A stretch of 64,000 nt of DNA from assembly GCA_036346255.1 (NCBI GenBank), contig CM070633.1, forward strand, positions 3,844,001 through 3,908,000. The letters run 5' to 3'. The translations under genes were made by a program, and so were the position numbers. Shown here one piece after another: positions 42,753-54,546 of the stretch. Each line of letters starts with the position of its first letter. The first letter of the stretch is position 1. The notes beneath the pieces are model-generated. The model worked only from the letters and a program-made list of their open reading frames with translations, searched no databases and had not been told where the DNA came from. This stretch comes from Ampelocalamus luodianensis. Lineage: Eukaryota; Streptophyta; Magnoliopsida; Poales; Poaceae.

Positions 42753-44302
42753 TGGCTGTTAAGAAACCTCAAGAACTCAAGTTAAACTTAACCAAAATTC
42801 ATGAAACTTGAACCATAGCAAAATAAGGTCCTCAGGGTTATGATTCCAAAAGGAATTATAGAATAAAGCCCAAGACAGAGACCTTTCTTGCCTAAAGTCC
42901 ACGTTGCATCAAAACAGTAATTTCAGCAAAACTAGAATTTTAGAAACTTGCTCGCTAAGAAACCTCAAGAACTCAAGATCTACTCAACCAAAATTGATGA
43001 AACTTAAACCATAGCAAGATGAGGTCCTCAAGGTTATGATTCCAAAAGGAATTGTAGAATAAATCCAAATAGAAAGACCTATCTTGCTTCAAGATCACGT
43101 TGCATCAAAATCTGGAATTTCATAAACTTGCCCGCTAAGAAATCTCAAGAACTCAAGATGTACTCAACCAAAATTGATGAAAATTGAACCATGGCTATAT
43201 AATGATCTTGGGGATATGATTCCAAAAGGAATTGCAAAGATATGCCCAAATTCTTAACCTTTCATGCAAATAGTTCAAGCTATATCAAAAATAGCAATTT
43301 CAGCTCAAGAACACGCTTAATGCAAACACAACTTGAGCATGAATGAATTATAATGGATCTTGTTGGGTTGGGACATGTTATTGATGAACTCCTCAACCTC
43401 TTACATGTCCTAAATCTAATAGAACTATAGTAAGTAGAAGGAGGGGAAGAGAAGCTCAAGTTGCAACAAAGAAAAGCTAGAAATTGCAAGAAATAAAATA
43501 AATTTAAGAATATGTAAAAACTTGGAACTTTCATTGCTTCAAGAGGAGCTTTCATTACTTCAAGAAGAAGGATTATAAAGCCACACTTCATCGTGGGAAA
43601 AGCTCAAAGGAGTATAAGGATAACCCTAAATCCTTCTCAAAAACTTGGTAGTAGAAGCATACCTCTACCCCTTTATTTATAGCCCTATGGGAGCATTAAT
43701 CTCAACCCTTGGATCACCTTAAGGGCTAAGATCAACTTTCTCCACTCATTCATATCCACTTAGGATTTATCCAACTCTACCCCTTACCTAGAATACCCCT
43801 CTAGACAAGCTACAATTACATCAATGCCCTTATGTTGATTTTTATCAACATAGGCCACCTGGAGCTACCACGCTGCACCACCTTGATGGTCTTCACTCCT
43901 CGTTGACTTGTCATGTCCCCGCCTTGTGTCTCGAGCTCCAAACACCCTCGGAACACCTCGATGACACTTGGCGCTGCCAAGTCACCCTGAGTCACCGCAC
44001 AGACTCGTCTCACGCCATATTCATGAAGACTCCATCTCCATGACCGGACTTGATCCCCGATGATCTCTTTGACCTCCATGATCGTACTGGATGCCAAGCT
44101 CTCCAAGCTTGCTCTCAATCCCGCGTCGATGATCATCCAAGCCATCAAGTCAACCTGCAGTCAATCATAGCATCCCATGGAACCTAGTTAAAACTAAAAT
44201 TCGACTTCGTGAACTTCAACAACTCTGAAACCGTTACCAACAAGTCCCTAATGATGTCAAATATTCATCACAACATGGAAAGGGCCTCCACATGGCCTCT
44301 CA
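42753..44302 (-). repeat. 3' LTR of copia element K (about 1.55 kb)
   Basis: The right end CCTCTCA (44302) is followed by ATCTCCCCCTT, the polypurine tract on the minus strand. The same end is present at 58442. A TATA box GCTATAAATAAAG reads on the minus strand at 43671-43683. The outer 550 bases are made of a threefold tandem repeat. Compared with the 58174-58442 copy it lacks about 70 bases between GTCAA and ATAGCATCCC. Confidence 0.75.
42757..43300. repeat. Three diverged tandem repeats of about 185 bp in the LTR of K
   Basis: AAGAAACCTCAAGAACTCAA begins units near 42761, 42953 and 43136. Each unit continues with an ACTCAACCAAAATT-like word, a GGTCCTCAGGG-like word and GATTCCAAAAGGAATT. 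Spacing is about 192 and 183 bases. Confidence 0.8.
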
Positions 44303-45726
44303 ATCTCCCCCTTGATGAATATGTTGACAACCTGCATCAAAATATAAATGAAAGGTTTTTAAAAGAAAAGAAGTTTGTGCAGAGACAAACATGGTCCAGA
44401 AATGAAGCAAGAAGATCATGACTATGTTGCCAAAATAGGAAGGAGCTCAACACTAATTAACATGCATTTTGCCAATTAACATGCATTTTGCCATTTTGCC
44501 TTCCTACAAATCTCTCCCCCTTTGTCAATTTAGTCATCAAGAAACTAGTTGATACTAATGAGCACAAAAGAGAGCATGTATGCATGAAATGCATGGAAAT
44601 GCAAACCTAAAGAGCTTTATATATTATTCAACATGAATATAAAGCTCAAAGTATTACACCAAGCCACCTCAATTTAGAACTTGTTAAACTAGTTCATGAC
44701 CAAGTATATAGTATAAAGTAAAGACTAGGTAGCAAGATAAGAAATTTGCACAAATCAAGGCTAAGTTTTGCATGATTACACAAGTAGCAAGTTCTTAGCA
44801 TAATTTCAACTAAAAATACATAGCCATGTCAAAGATGCAAAGAAAAACCTAAAGTTCAACCTAGTCAATACTTTGGGCGAGCTACAAGTTCATGAAAGAA
44901 CCTAAAGCTCATTTTATTTCATATTTTTGTTTGCAAGGTGGGGATCGAGCCACATCTTTTGCAAGGTGGGATTGAACCATATCTTTTGCAATTTTTAATA
45001 TTTTTTATTTTTTTTGGTGAGGTTGGCCTCACATCTTTTCAATATTCATTTTTTATTAATTTTTTGGTGAGGTTGGCCTCACATCTTTTCAATATTCATT
45101 TTTCATTTTTTTGGTGAGATTGACCTCACATCTTTTTCCATGAGCAAATTTACACAAGGTTCAAACATGATTCAAAATAGCTCAAGCCCAAGTTGCTCTA
45201 GAGACTCTAGTAGAAATTTAGATTATCTAGAGTCATGGCATAAGTATTAAGAATTGAAATAGCAAGTAAAAGCTACAAGTTTCATCAAGTTTTTCAATAA
45301 AGCTCGTGTTGACAAGTAATTTTCAGCAAGCACTGATAAGCTAAATGACACATATCTAGGCATGAACAAGCTAGCAATGCACTTCATTATGGCAGCATGG
45401 TAAAAATGGTATCAAGCAAAATTTCATCGTAAATAATAGACAAAGCTCATTATCATCTAAATAAGTATATCACAAATGCCTACATGATATGCATGATGGA
45501 CAAAATAAAGATCCAAGCTCCCCTTCAATAAGTGAGTCAATTAGAGATATTTTGGTTTAAGTTGAGTTATGACAACATTAAGTGCAAGAGAGAAGAAGCT
45601 TGGAAAACGAAGAAATGGCAATCCGTAAAGCATAGACAAGATAAAGGGATCACTAAGGCGCATACTCGCCCTCATCCACCCCATAAGACTCTAGGACTAG
45701 CTGATCATTTAAACATAAGGGAGTAA
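44303..45726 (-). other. 3' untranslated region of copia element K
   Basis: No coding frame. It contains a second purine run on the minus strand (GACAAAGGGGGAGA, about 44515-44530) of the type found downstream of pol in Maximus/SIRE copia elements. A short tandem repeat lies at 44930-45140. It is cut at 45726 by element D, whose 5-base flank here is AGTAA. Confidence 0.6.
44930..45140. repeat. Short tandem repeat with a palindromic core
   Basis: Units of about 50 bases start at about 45012, 45063 and 45110, each holding GTGAGGTTGGCCTCAC (a stem with a 4-base loop) followed by ATCTTTTCAATATTCATT. Two looser units precede them (44940-45000). Confidence 0.75.
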
Positions 45727-48700
45727 TGTCGAACCCGGGAACGAAGGATCCTGAATTCTCTGTGTTCATACACTAGTCTAGGATTTCCAGTGTACACAGT
45801 CATACAAAAATGATATCACAATCATATCACGAGAATTAGATAACATTAATAATTCAGAGTATAATACAAACGGGCCTGGGCCAAATAAACAATTAACACA
45901 ACGGAAACAAAAGCAGCAGTAGTAGGCCACACGATTCGTCACAGGCAATCGTCTAGGGGCATAGGCCAAAGCGTCTGGATCCTCACCGTCCTGGTAGAAG
46001 TCTTCTCCTGAATGAAGATTATTCAGCAAGAGTGAGCATTACTACCGTGCTTGCAAGTTACACCCAATATTGAGTTATGATGCATGTATAAGGTAAACAA
46101 ATGAGACTGGTAGGGTTTATTTTGCATAAAGTAGTAATTTTAGTTTAAATATTCATATTAACTTCCAAGGCCATTTTTATACTATATCTAAAATTAGGTT
46201 TAAAATGACAGTTTTATAGCGTGGATAACCTCCATGATTGAATGGTGAAGGATACCCTCCTATCACAAGGGTCACCGCCCAATTTTACCACAAGAACTAA
46301 CCATCCTCAAATCATTTGCTAAAATAATTTTGAAACCAAAAACAAAGTCTAACTTAGAGTGGCTTTGCTAGCATGTCCATGATCATAGACGCGGCTATTC
46401 GAATAATTTCTACTCTGCAGAGTTTGTAAAGCTTTACCCACACGAGATAATTTGCTATTAATATCAGTCAATACACACTTCCAAAGGCGTGCGACTAAGC
46501 AATTATCACGAGGCCGTTACAATGTTTTACCTTAAAGTATTCATGCCCACTAAGGTTTTTCTTCTATTGGATTAACCATCCTCCGGGAGCCCCATCTTGC
46601 GCCAGGTGGGACTACTGTCTGACCGACACCCACACAACAACATGGCACAAATAACAATGAGGTATTACAAATTATTAAGCCAAGTTCTTCCCATACAGGA
46701 CATGTGGTGGTACGGTAAGGCATAGCAAAGGAACGCTCAAAGGTCGTTCCTTAACTGACTTGGGTGTCTTCCAAAATAAACTCTAGGCTTTAATCCTAAC
46801 CAGATTAAGCCCGTGTATAAACCTGCACCCACCATTCATCCATTTCACCCAAGTCCAAACCCATTTTTATTTTTATTTTAAATAAAACCATCTTTGTAAA
46901 TTTTCCATGGTAAAGCAATACCACATATTCAAATTTAAACCAAGTTTGAAAAGATTTGGCTAAATCCTCCCAAAATCACAATTATTATCTAAGCATTGGC
47001 TAAGCATAAGATTATACATATTTTTTTATCTAATGGTGACAAGGAAATGATATTCAACATTCAAATTGGCTATATAAAAGGAATTGGAATAACTAAGTAT
47101 TTAAACAGGGATTTAAAATAATTGAATAAAAGTATGCATGCAATAATAATTTAAAACTGAATTTAAATAACTTTCAAAATATTGGGATCAACATGGTCAA
47201 TGGTATAACTTGCCTTCATTAAAGTCTTGGTACTCTAAATCCTCTGAAGGATCGAACTCTCCGGAGATGTTGAAGTCTATACGTGAAAATACGACAAATT
47301 CAATTGAAATTAAAATAAATTAAAAAATACAAATCAAACTAACTCCAAATACAATAATTTTAGTTTAGTTAGCTAGATAATGATTTTATACAAATTTAGA
47401 AATTTGAATTACCCAAATCGGAGTTTGGATGCAAAAGATATGGACTTTAGAAGTTTTAACCCAAAATATGCATTTAAAAGATTTTCCCGACTTATTTTTC
47501 TAAAGGAAACGCCTATTGCTACGCAAGGATGACGTCAGCCCTTAGGATTTCCGAATTTAAAGAATTTAAAAAGAAATACTAACGTGCGGGCCCCACTTGT
47601 AAGTGGCTCGGTCCTCATAGACCAAGCCCACCCGTGACACGTCATTGCCACATGGGCAGAAACGGTGAGATGGTGGTGATGTGGCATGCACATGGCAGCG
47701 CCACGATGGCAAAAAGGCGGCAAGGCTCTCGGCCCTAGGGTCGTCAGCGTTGTGCGGCACGGTGACGGCCGGCAAGGTGCGCAAAAGAGAGAGGAAGGTG
47801 CGGGGATTCTGATGCGCTCACCCAAACGACAAGAGGAGGACGGAGGCGACTAGTGGCGAGGAAAAAGCGGCAGTATGGTTGAGGTCGACGGTGAAGTAGC
47901 GATCTCGTGGGGGTTCCAGCGAGGCGGAGGTGCGCACCAGCTTCACAGCGTCACAGCGATGAAGAAGGCATGGACGACAGGGACGGAGCAGCTCCGGTGG
48001 TGGCACAAACAAATATCCACGCCTTTTTGGCGAGCAGCAAAGAACTCCAAAATTCGGGCGCTACGGGGCGAGAGGGTGGCAATGGGTGGCGGCGCTAGGA
48101 AGAGGAGGTAGAGGCGCACCCAGGGCTTCCTTTTATAGGGGCCGAGAGGCACCGGGGCGGCGTGGAGATCGTGGGGGTCATGGCAGCGGTTGCGGCATCG
48201 TGGGCAAACCGTCGCAGAAAAAGGGGAGGAGAGTTGGGAGATAAGGCAGAGGTGGACGCGGGTCGTGCGCACGCACGCGTGGAAATCGGGGATGGTTGGG
48301 GGCGGCCGTTGCGGAGCTTTGAGCTTGTAACAATGGCGATCGAGTCGGGCGTCTCGCGAGGAGGACGAAGGTGGGGAAGGAGAAATAGGCGGGCCCACAT
48401 GGCAGTGAAAGAAAAGAGAGGAAAAAGGAACGGGCGCTGCGATGGTCTTTTAATTTAGATCGAACGGCTCACAATAAGTGCGTCGTTCGGACTGTCCGAA
48501 AGACACAAAGGATCATGGCCATCTATTTTAGATCGAATGTCTCACGTGTGTTGGGTTGTTCGGACCACCTGGAGGTCATGTGAAATCGGGCCGTTGGTTT
48601 AAGATCCAACGGTTAGTGAGCGTTGTTGTGGTTTTAACGCGCGTGCGCGTGAGTGGATGACAGGTGGGACCAGGGGTGGGTGAGAGAGAGAGGGTGCGGT

Positions 48701-49052
48701 GCGGGTCGGCTCCGGCTGTGTGGGAAAAGAGGTTTTGGGCCGGAATTTGGATTTTGGCCCAAAAACGAGTTGGGTTTTAAATTGATTTAACAATTAAATT
48801 AATTCTATTAATTTGTTTAAGCTTTAGAAAATAGTAAATAAATCCCAAAAATTCTAGAAAAATTCATAGAAATTCCTAGAGTTATTTTGGACTTAGATAA
48901 AATATTTCCAACTATTATTTGGTAATATATTTTGAAATTAAATTTGTTTTGGCTTTAAATAATTGAATGAAACCTTTTTAAAAAATTTAGAAAATCCATA
49001 AAATTAATTAAGTTTTAATTTTCAACTAAATTTGAAAATTTGGGTTGTTACA
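45727..49052 (-). repeat. 3' LTR of chromovirus D (3326 bp)
   Basis: Plus strand TGTCGAACCC (45727) to GGTTGTTACA (49052). Minus-strand TATA box CCCTATAAAAGG at 48129-48140. GC-rich promoter/leader 47.55-48.75 kb, and GATCGAACGG/GATCCAACGG-type repeats at 48465-48610. The GC-rich frames inside (47.5-48.5 kb, both strands) recur in the other LTR and are not genes. Confidence 0.9.
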
Positions 49053-49067
49053 AACCTACCCCCATTA
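49053..49067 (-). promoter_or_regulatory. Polypurine tract of element D
   Basis: Minus-strand AATGGGGGTAGGTT immediately before the 3' LTR start, the usual site of second-strand priming. Confidence 0.7.
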
Positions 49068-49089
49068 AAGGGAATCTCGACCCTGAGAT

Positions 49090-50377
49090 TTAGACTTGGC
49101 CAGCAAAAAGGTGGGGATACTCGGCTTTCAAATCTTCTTCTTGCTCCCTGGCGGCTTCCTCTTCTGAATGATTGCTCCACTAGACCTTGCATGAACGGAT
49201 GACTTTGCTTCTAGTGATTCGTTTTGCCACTTCAAGGATCTTGATTGGTTGCTCCACATAGATGAGGTCTTCCTGAAGATCAATGCTTTCAATCGGTGTT
49301 TCTTCTATTGGCACTCTGAGGCACTTCTTCAGTTGGGAGACGTGGAAAACGTCGTGGACTGCTGACAAGGATGCTGGCAGCTCAAGCTGATACGCAACTT
49401 CACCTCTTCTTGCTAGAATCTTGTAAGGTCCCACAATCCGGGTGCGAGTTTTTCTTTTGTCCGGAATCTTCTTACTCTTCTGAGTGGAGTAACTCTGAGA
49501 TAGACAAAATCTCCTATTTCAAAGGTCAACTCTCTTCGACAGTTATCAGCATAACTCTTTTGTCGGGATTGATCCACTTTCAGGCGTTCCTTCATTGCTT
49601 TAATCCTGCTTTCAGCTTCTTTGATCAACTCTGGCTCAAAGAATTAATGCTCTCCTACTTGATCCCAAAGGAGCAGAGTTCTGCATTTTCTGCCTACAAA
49701 GCTTCGAATGGAGATATCTGCAAACTAGCTTGGTAGCTATTGTTGTACGAGAATTCTGCATAGGGCAGATTCTTGTCCCAACTTTTTTCATAATCTATGG
49801 CACAGGCTCGAAGCATGTCTTCAAGAATTTGGTTGATGCGTTCCGTCTGGCCATCTGTCTGGGGATGATAGGCTGTAATGAAGTTGAGTCTGGTTCCCAA
49901 AGCTTCATGCAGGCTCTTCCAAAACTGAGAAGTGAACTGGGAGCCTCTGTTGGATACGATCTTCTTGGGTACTCCGTGTAGACAGACGATCTTGGCCATA
50001 TACATTTCTGCTAACTTACTTCTTGGGTAGGTAGTCTTGACTGGAATAAAGTGAGCTACTTTAGTCAACCGGTCAATTATCACCCAAATGGAATGACATC
50101 CTGATTGGGTCCTAGGAAGTCTGGTGATGAAATCCATACCAGCTTCTTCCTATTTCCATTTGGGAATTGGTAATGGTTGCAATAATCCAGCTGGTCTTTG
50201 ATGCTCTGCCTTGACTCGCTGACATACATCACAATGGGCAATGAACTCAGCAATTTCTCGCTTCATGCTGACCCACCAATATTTTTCCTTTAGATCCTAG
50301 TGCATCTTGGTACTTTCAGGATGAATGGAGTAAGGCGATTCATAAGCTTCTTTCAGAATCAGCTACTTTCATTCCTG
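49090..50377 (-). pseudogene. Integrase with C-terminal chromodomain of element D
   Basis: Zinc region (HCDVCQRVKAEHQRPAG, about 50.2 kb). The core frame 50137-49694 has VIIDRLTKVAHF with catalytic Asp kept, then IVSNRGSQFTSQFW where the family has Asp at the N position, and AYHPQTDGQTERINQ with the Glu kept. Next are the GPYKILARRGEVAYQLELP domain and SAVHDVFHVSQLKKC. The chromodomain reads YVEQPIKILEVAKR..SKVIRSCKV, a TAG where a Gln is usual, then WSNHSEEEA and AEYPHLFA. The stop is at 49090-49092. Chromodomains of this kind target integration to heterochromatin. One Asp is lost and stops are present, so no activity. Confidence 0.88.
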
Positions 50378-52183
50378 CTAATCAGGTACATAGATGCGGT
50401 TCCCAAACCATACTGTCCATTTCTCGTCTTCAGAAAATCCTAGCGCTTTGCATCTTCTCATATTCTTCTTGATTTCTTTGATGTCTTCATCCTCTAGCTG
50501 CTTTTCTCTGATCTGACTCTGAAGAGTTGGTTGAACTTCCAAAGCATTCACACAACCCTGGTTGGTTATCTCTAAGTTCAGGTGCTTCAGTTCTTCATAT
50601 AACTTGGGCCAATTCTTTTGAACCAAGATGGTGTTGCAATATGTCTTTCTGCTCAAGGCATCCGCAACCACATTTGCTTTGTCCGAATGATAATGGATTC
50701 CAAGGTCGTAATCCTTTATCAACTCCAACAATCTTCTCTATCGGAGGTTAAGTTCTGACTGCGTGAAGATGTACTTCAGACTCTTATGATCCATGAAAAT
50801 CTCACAGCGGTTGCCAATGAGATAATGCCGCCATATTTTCAAAGCATGCACGATTACCACTAACTCTAAATCATGAGTCGGATAATTGCCTTCATGTGGC
50901 CTCAACTGCCTGGATGCATAAACCACGATTTTGCCTTCCTGCATCAGTACACATCCGAGACCTTGACGGGATGTGTCACAGAAGATCTCAAAGTCCTTAC
51001 GGATGTCCGGTAAGACTAGCACAAGTGTAGAAACTAGCCTCTTTTTCAGTTCTTGAAAACTTTTCTCACATACATCTATTGATTCAAATTTCTTCTCCTT
51101 CTTCAGAAGTTGAGTCATTGGTCTTGCGATCTTGGAGAAACCTTCAACGAATCGGCGGTAATAACCCGCTAGACCGAGGAAACTTCTCACTTCAGTTATG
51201 GATCTGGGTTGCTTCCAATCCATTACTGCCTCAACTTTGGCGGGGTCTACTGCAACTACTCTTGCTGACATGATATGTCCAAGAAAAGCCACTTGACTTA
51301 GCCAAAATTCACTCTTGCTGAACTTGGCATAAAACTGATGTTCCCTGAGTTTTTCCAGAATTATTCTTAGGTGCTTCTCATGTTCTTCTTCATCTTTTGA
51401 ATAGATGAGAATATCGTCGATGAAAACAACCACGAGCTTATCCAATAATTCCCTGAACACTTTGTTCATCATATTCATGAAATAGGCAGGGGCATTCGTC
51501 AAACTGAAAGACATTACTGTAAACTCGTACAGTCCATATCTGGTGGTGAAAGTAGTCTTCAGGATATCTTCTGGTCTGATCTTCAATTGATGATAGCCGG
51601 ATCTCAAGTCAATCTTCGAGAAGACGCTTGCTCCCTTTAGTTTGTCAAACAGATCATCAATCCTGGGTAACGGGTACTTGTTTTTTATCGTCACCTCATT
51701 GAGCGATTTGTAATCCACACACATTCTCGTACTATTGTCTTTCTTCTTGACAAATAGTACTGGTGCTCCCCAAGGTGATGAACTAGGTTGGATATATCCT
51801 TTGTTATACAATTCTTCAATCTGCTTCTTCAGCTCTACTAACTCATTGACCGACATTCTATAGGGTCGCTTCAAAATTGGAGCGGTCTCGAGGACTAAGT
51901 CAATTAAGAACATTATATCCCTGTCCGGTGGCATACCGGGTAAATCATCGGGAAAGACATCTGGGTACTCTTGCACCACTGGTATATCTTCAAGCTTTAC
52001 TTCCTTCAGGCTTATCAGAATGGAACTTCCTCTGGTACAAGTCTTGGGCTTGAATTCAACTAAGATTCCATGCTCATTGCTGAGGGTGATAGACCTATTG
52101 GCACAGTCTATCTGTCCTTGATTGTTGGCTAGCCAGTCCATTCCAAGAATTACATCCAGACCTTGAGAATGCAAGACTATCAA
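50378..52183 (-). CDS. Reverse transcriptase-RNase H of chromovirus D
   Basis: Frame 52183-50738 (481 codons) is fully open. It starts in the protease end (LDVILGMDWL), then a linker with MPPDRDI, RT blocks KRPYRMS, SSPWGAPVLFVKKKD, KIDLRSGYHQL, FTNAP-like SLTNAP, the catalytic box VFIDDILIYS, FLGHIMS and FLGLAGYYRRF. RNase H follows (CDTSRQGLGCVLMQ, where the family usually has DAS; then YASRQLRPHEGNYPTHDLEL). A stop at about 50738 separates the tail 50731-50378 (HYHSDKANVVADALSR). The RT active site is intact, making this the best kept coding block in the window. Confidence 0.92.
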
Positions 52184-52450
52184 GTCTGCCAGGAAAGATA
52201 CTCCGGATATTTCAAGGGTAAGATTTGGTCATAGAGAACTAGTTCTCATTTCTGAACCCAGGGAATGGATTATCATAGGGTTAACTAAGGAAGATATAGG
52301 TAACCCATATTTGCCCACAAACTTATTTGAAACAAAGGAATGTGAAGCTCCAGAATAAAATAGGACTGATGCTGGTATCGAATTAACAAGAAACATACCA
52401 AGAACGACATCTGGTGCTACATAGGCTTCTTCTGTGGTGACGTGATTCAC
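52184..52450 (-). pseudogene. Aspartic protease of element D, catalytic Asp replaced by Tyr
   Basis: Frame 52450-52229 reads VNSIPASVLFYSGASHSFVS. Related chromovirus proteases have DSGAS at this point, so the catalytic Asp has become Tyr. A stop at about 52229 then separates it from the LTLEISG and DVILGMDWL part of the next frame. Without this Asp the protease cannot act. Confidence 0.85.
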
Positions 52451-53581
52451 ACATCCCTTTGTGAACTAGATCGTCGACTTTGGGGTGCCGCCGGTGGCTG
52501 GAACTCCCGATGCTAGCTTGGCTGGTGCTGCTGCTTGCTGCTTCTTCGGACATCTATTGGCATAATGCTCCGTCTCGTTGCAGTGGAAACAGGCCACTCC
52601 TGCTGCTGAGGAAGTCGGGTTCTTCTGCTGGAATTGTCCTCCAAATGAATTGTTGCGGGAGCTGAAGGTGTTGGGGCACTGTGTTGGTGTTGGAGCTCTG
52701 GATGTAGAAGACTAGAATCTTCCACGCTGCGGTGGTTGAGACTGAGTGAAACGAGGCTTGGGAAGACCTCCAGAGTTGAACTTCTGAGCGGCCATCCTCC
52801 GCTTGTGGTTCTCCATCTCTTGGTGTTTAGCCTCTTGACGGATTGCTTTGTCCACTAACTGTTGGAAGTGAGTGAAATCCTCGAAAATCAGACGAACTGA
52901 GATCTCGTCATTCAGTCCTTCCAGGAATTGCTCCTATCTATCTTCATCTTTGGCTATGTCTCCTGGAGCGTAGCGAGCAAGTTGGTTGAACCTATGCAGA
53001 TACTCGCTCACCGAGCGGTTGCCTTGACGGAGTGAGAGGAACTCCTTTTTCTTCAGAATCATCATCCCTGCGGGAATGTGTGCATGGTGAAAGGCTCGCA
53101 CAAACTCGGTCCAAGTGATAGCTCGTGCATTAGCATGGGAGATGCAGAAATTATCCCACCATTCCGAAGCGGGACCATTGAGTTGGTGAGAGGCAAACGG
53201 GACTCTCTTACGGTTAGTGCACTGGGCTATGTCCAATTTCTTCCCAATGGCATGGAGCCAATCGTCAGCGTCCATGGGTTCTGTGCTGTTGGAGAAAGTC
53301 AGGGGACGCATGCACATAAACTCTGACATTGTCACTCTCTGCGAAGGTGGAGGTGGAGCATGAGTTGCGGTGGCAGCTGCTGCTGCTGCCTGCACATTTT
53401 GAGAATTATTGAGTGATTGGGTCAACAGGTTGATCAAGTGCGTCTGATTGGCCATCAGCTGGCGCCAATCAGGTCCTTCAGCTGGTGGTGGGGGTGGTTG
53501 CTGAGTAGGGTTCTCTTGATAATCAGCATTTTCATTGCCTCAGCCTCTAACGCTGCCACTACCTGTGCGGGTGGTCACCAT
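52451..53581 (-). pseudogene. Gag of chromovirus D with CCHC zinc knuckle
   Basis: ATG at 53581 opens MVTTRTGSGS, interrupted by TGA 13 codons in. Frame 53455-52934 covers the capsid: MRPLTFSNSTEPMDADDWL, then KVPFA-like KRVPFASHQLNGPASEWW, and SVSEYLHRFNQLARYAP. After stops and shifts the nucleocapsid zinc knuckle CFHCNETEHYANRC (CX2CX4HX4C) is readable at about 52.57 kb. Gag packages the RNA. The start choice rests on the family-typical MVTTRTG opening. Confidence 0.88.
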
Positions 53582-53763
53582 CTGCTGGATCTTCCAAAAG
53601 ACTTAGAAGAGAGAAAAGGAGAAACATAGCACTAAGGGGAATAAATTTAAATAGCCCAAAAACACACAAATACAAGACAAAGAACAAATTTTTCTTTCAA
53701 AGTAGTTCTTTTATTACTTTATTTTACTCATTGATTATGGCTACCACAAAGGGGATTGGTAGC

Positions 53764-54373
53764 TCATAATTCGCAACTAATGAACGAAACTAAGGATGAA
53801 ATCCATGGGGTAGCTAGGGAGTTGCTGGTGCTAGCTTGACCTGCCTTGTAGAGAGCCAGCTCTTCCTCTACGGCCTTCAGCTTCTCTTTCGTGGCCTCCA
53901 ATCTCTCCTGGACAAGATACAACTCATCCAAGGTGCTCCCGTAGGCATAGTCCATCGCCTTGGCCAAGTCCACCTGGTGGGTGATCTCAAGAGTCTTCAT
54001 CTCCAGCCGAGTAGAAAGCACTGCCCAGCCGAGTCGGAATGTGCATTGGATAATAATGAAACCCGGTGCCTTGGAGGCGGTGATCGTATGTGTAGCGGAG
54101 CCTGCGAACTACCTCCCTGGCTGCATCTTGAATACCATCGGAGAAGGTGTCTCGACGCATTGGGGCGTCAAAGATATGAAACACTGTGTCGTGCGCCAAA
54201 TTGGAGTAGAGGATCACCTCCACTCTCCAACGGTCTTGACGTCCCACTTTGTACTTGTGGCCTTGGTATGTAAGCCTCTGTTTGAAGCCTAGGTGTTGCA
54301 TCATCTTTCAAAGTACGTCAGCCCATTCTCCAGCGAAAACTCCGTGGGAGATGAAGTGGGGTCTTTCAGCTAT
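53764..54373 (-). pseudogene. Extra ORF upstream of gag in chromovirus D
   Basis: Between PBS and gag on the minus strand. A splice acceptor-like TAG ends at 54374 and coding-like sequence follows: MMQHLGFKQRL, YKVGRQDRWRVEVILY, DTFSDGIQDAAREVVRRLR and FHYYPMHIPTR. After a one-base frameshift near 54.02 kb it continues MKTLEITHQVDLAKAMDYAY and a coiled coil to about 53764. The composition is protein-like, the two frames join at one point, and I recall similar grass hypothetical proteins with a W-R-V..GIQDAARE pattern. The function is unknown. A TGA lies just before the MMQ start. Confidence 0.6.
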
Positions 54374-54530
54374 CTACAATTTTTGAAAAAGCCAAGAGTT
54401 CAGAAATATTTTGAGAGAGAAAGGATGAGTAAGACTCTAGAATGACAAGAAAATATTTTTTAATTTTTTTAAAAATAACCCTTAAAGGTTTTGCCCATTC
54501 TAACTAAGGCCACGACCTACAGTCGATATG

Positions 54531-54542
54531 GCTCTGATACCA
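54531..54542 (-). promoter_or_regulatory. Primer binding site of element D (initiator tRNA-Met)
   Basis: Minus-strand TGGTATCAGAGC, four bases inside the LTR end at 54547. Confidence 0.88.
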
Positions 54543-54546
54543 CTTT

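Noticed and set aside
43280..44148. Minus-strand ORFs of 103-110 codons at 43.3-44.1 kb
   Set aside because: They fall in K's LTR downstream of its TATA box and match no protein family I can recognise.
47535..48458. Open frames on both strands at 47.5-48.5 kb, repeated at 56.3-57.1 kb
   Set aside because: They lie in the two LTRs of element D and are composition effects, not duplicated genes.
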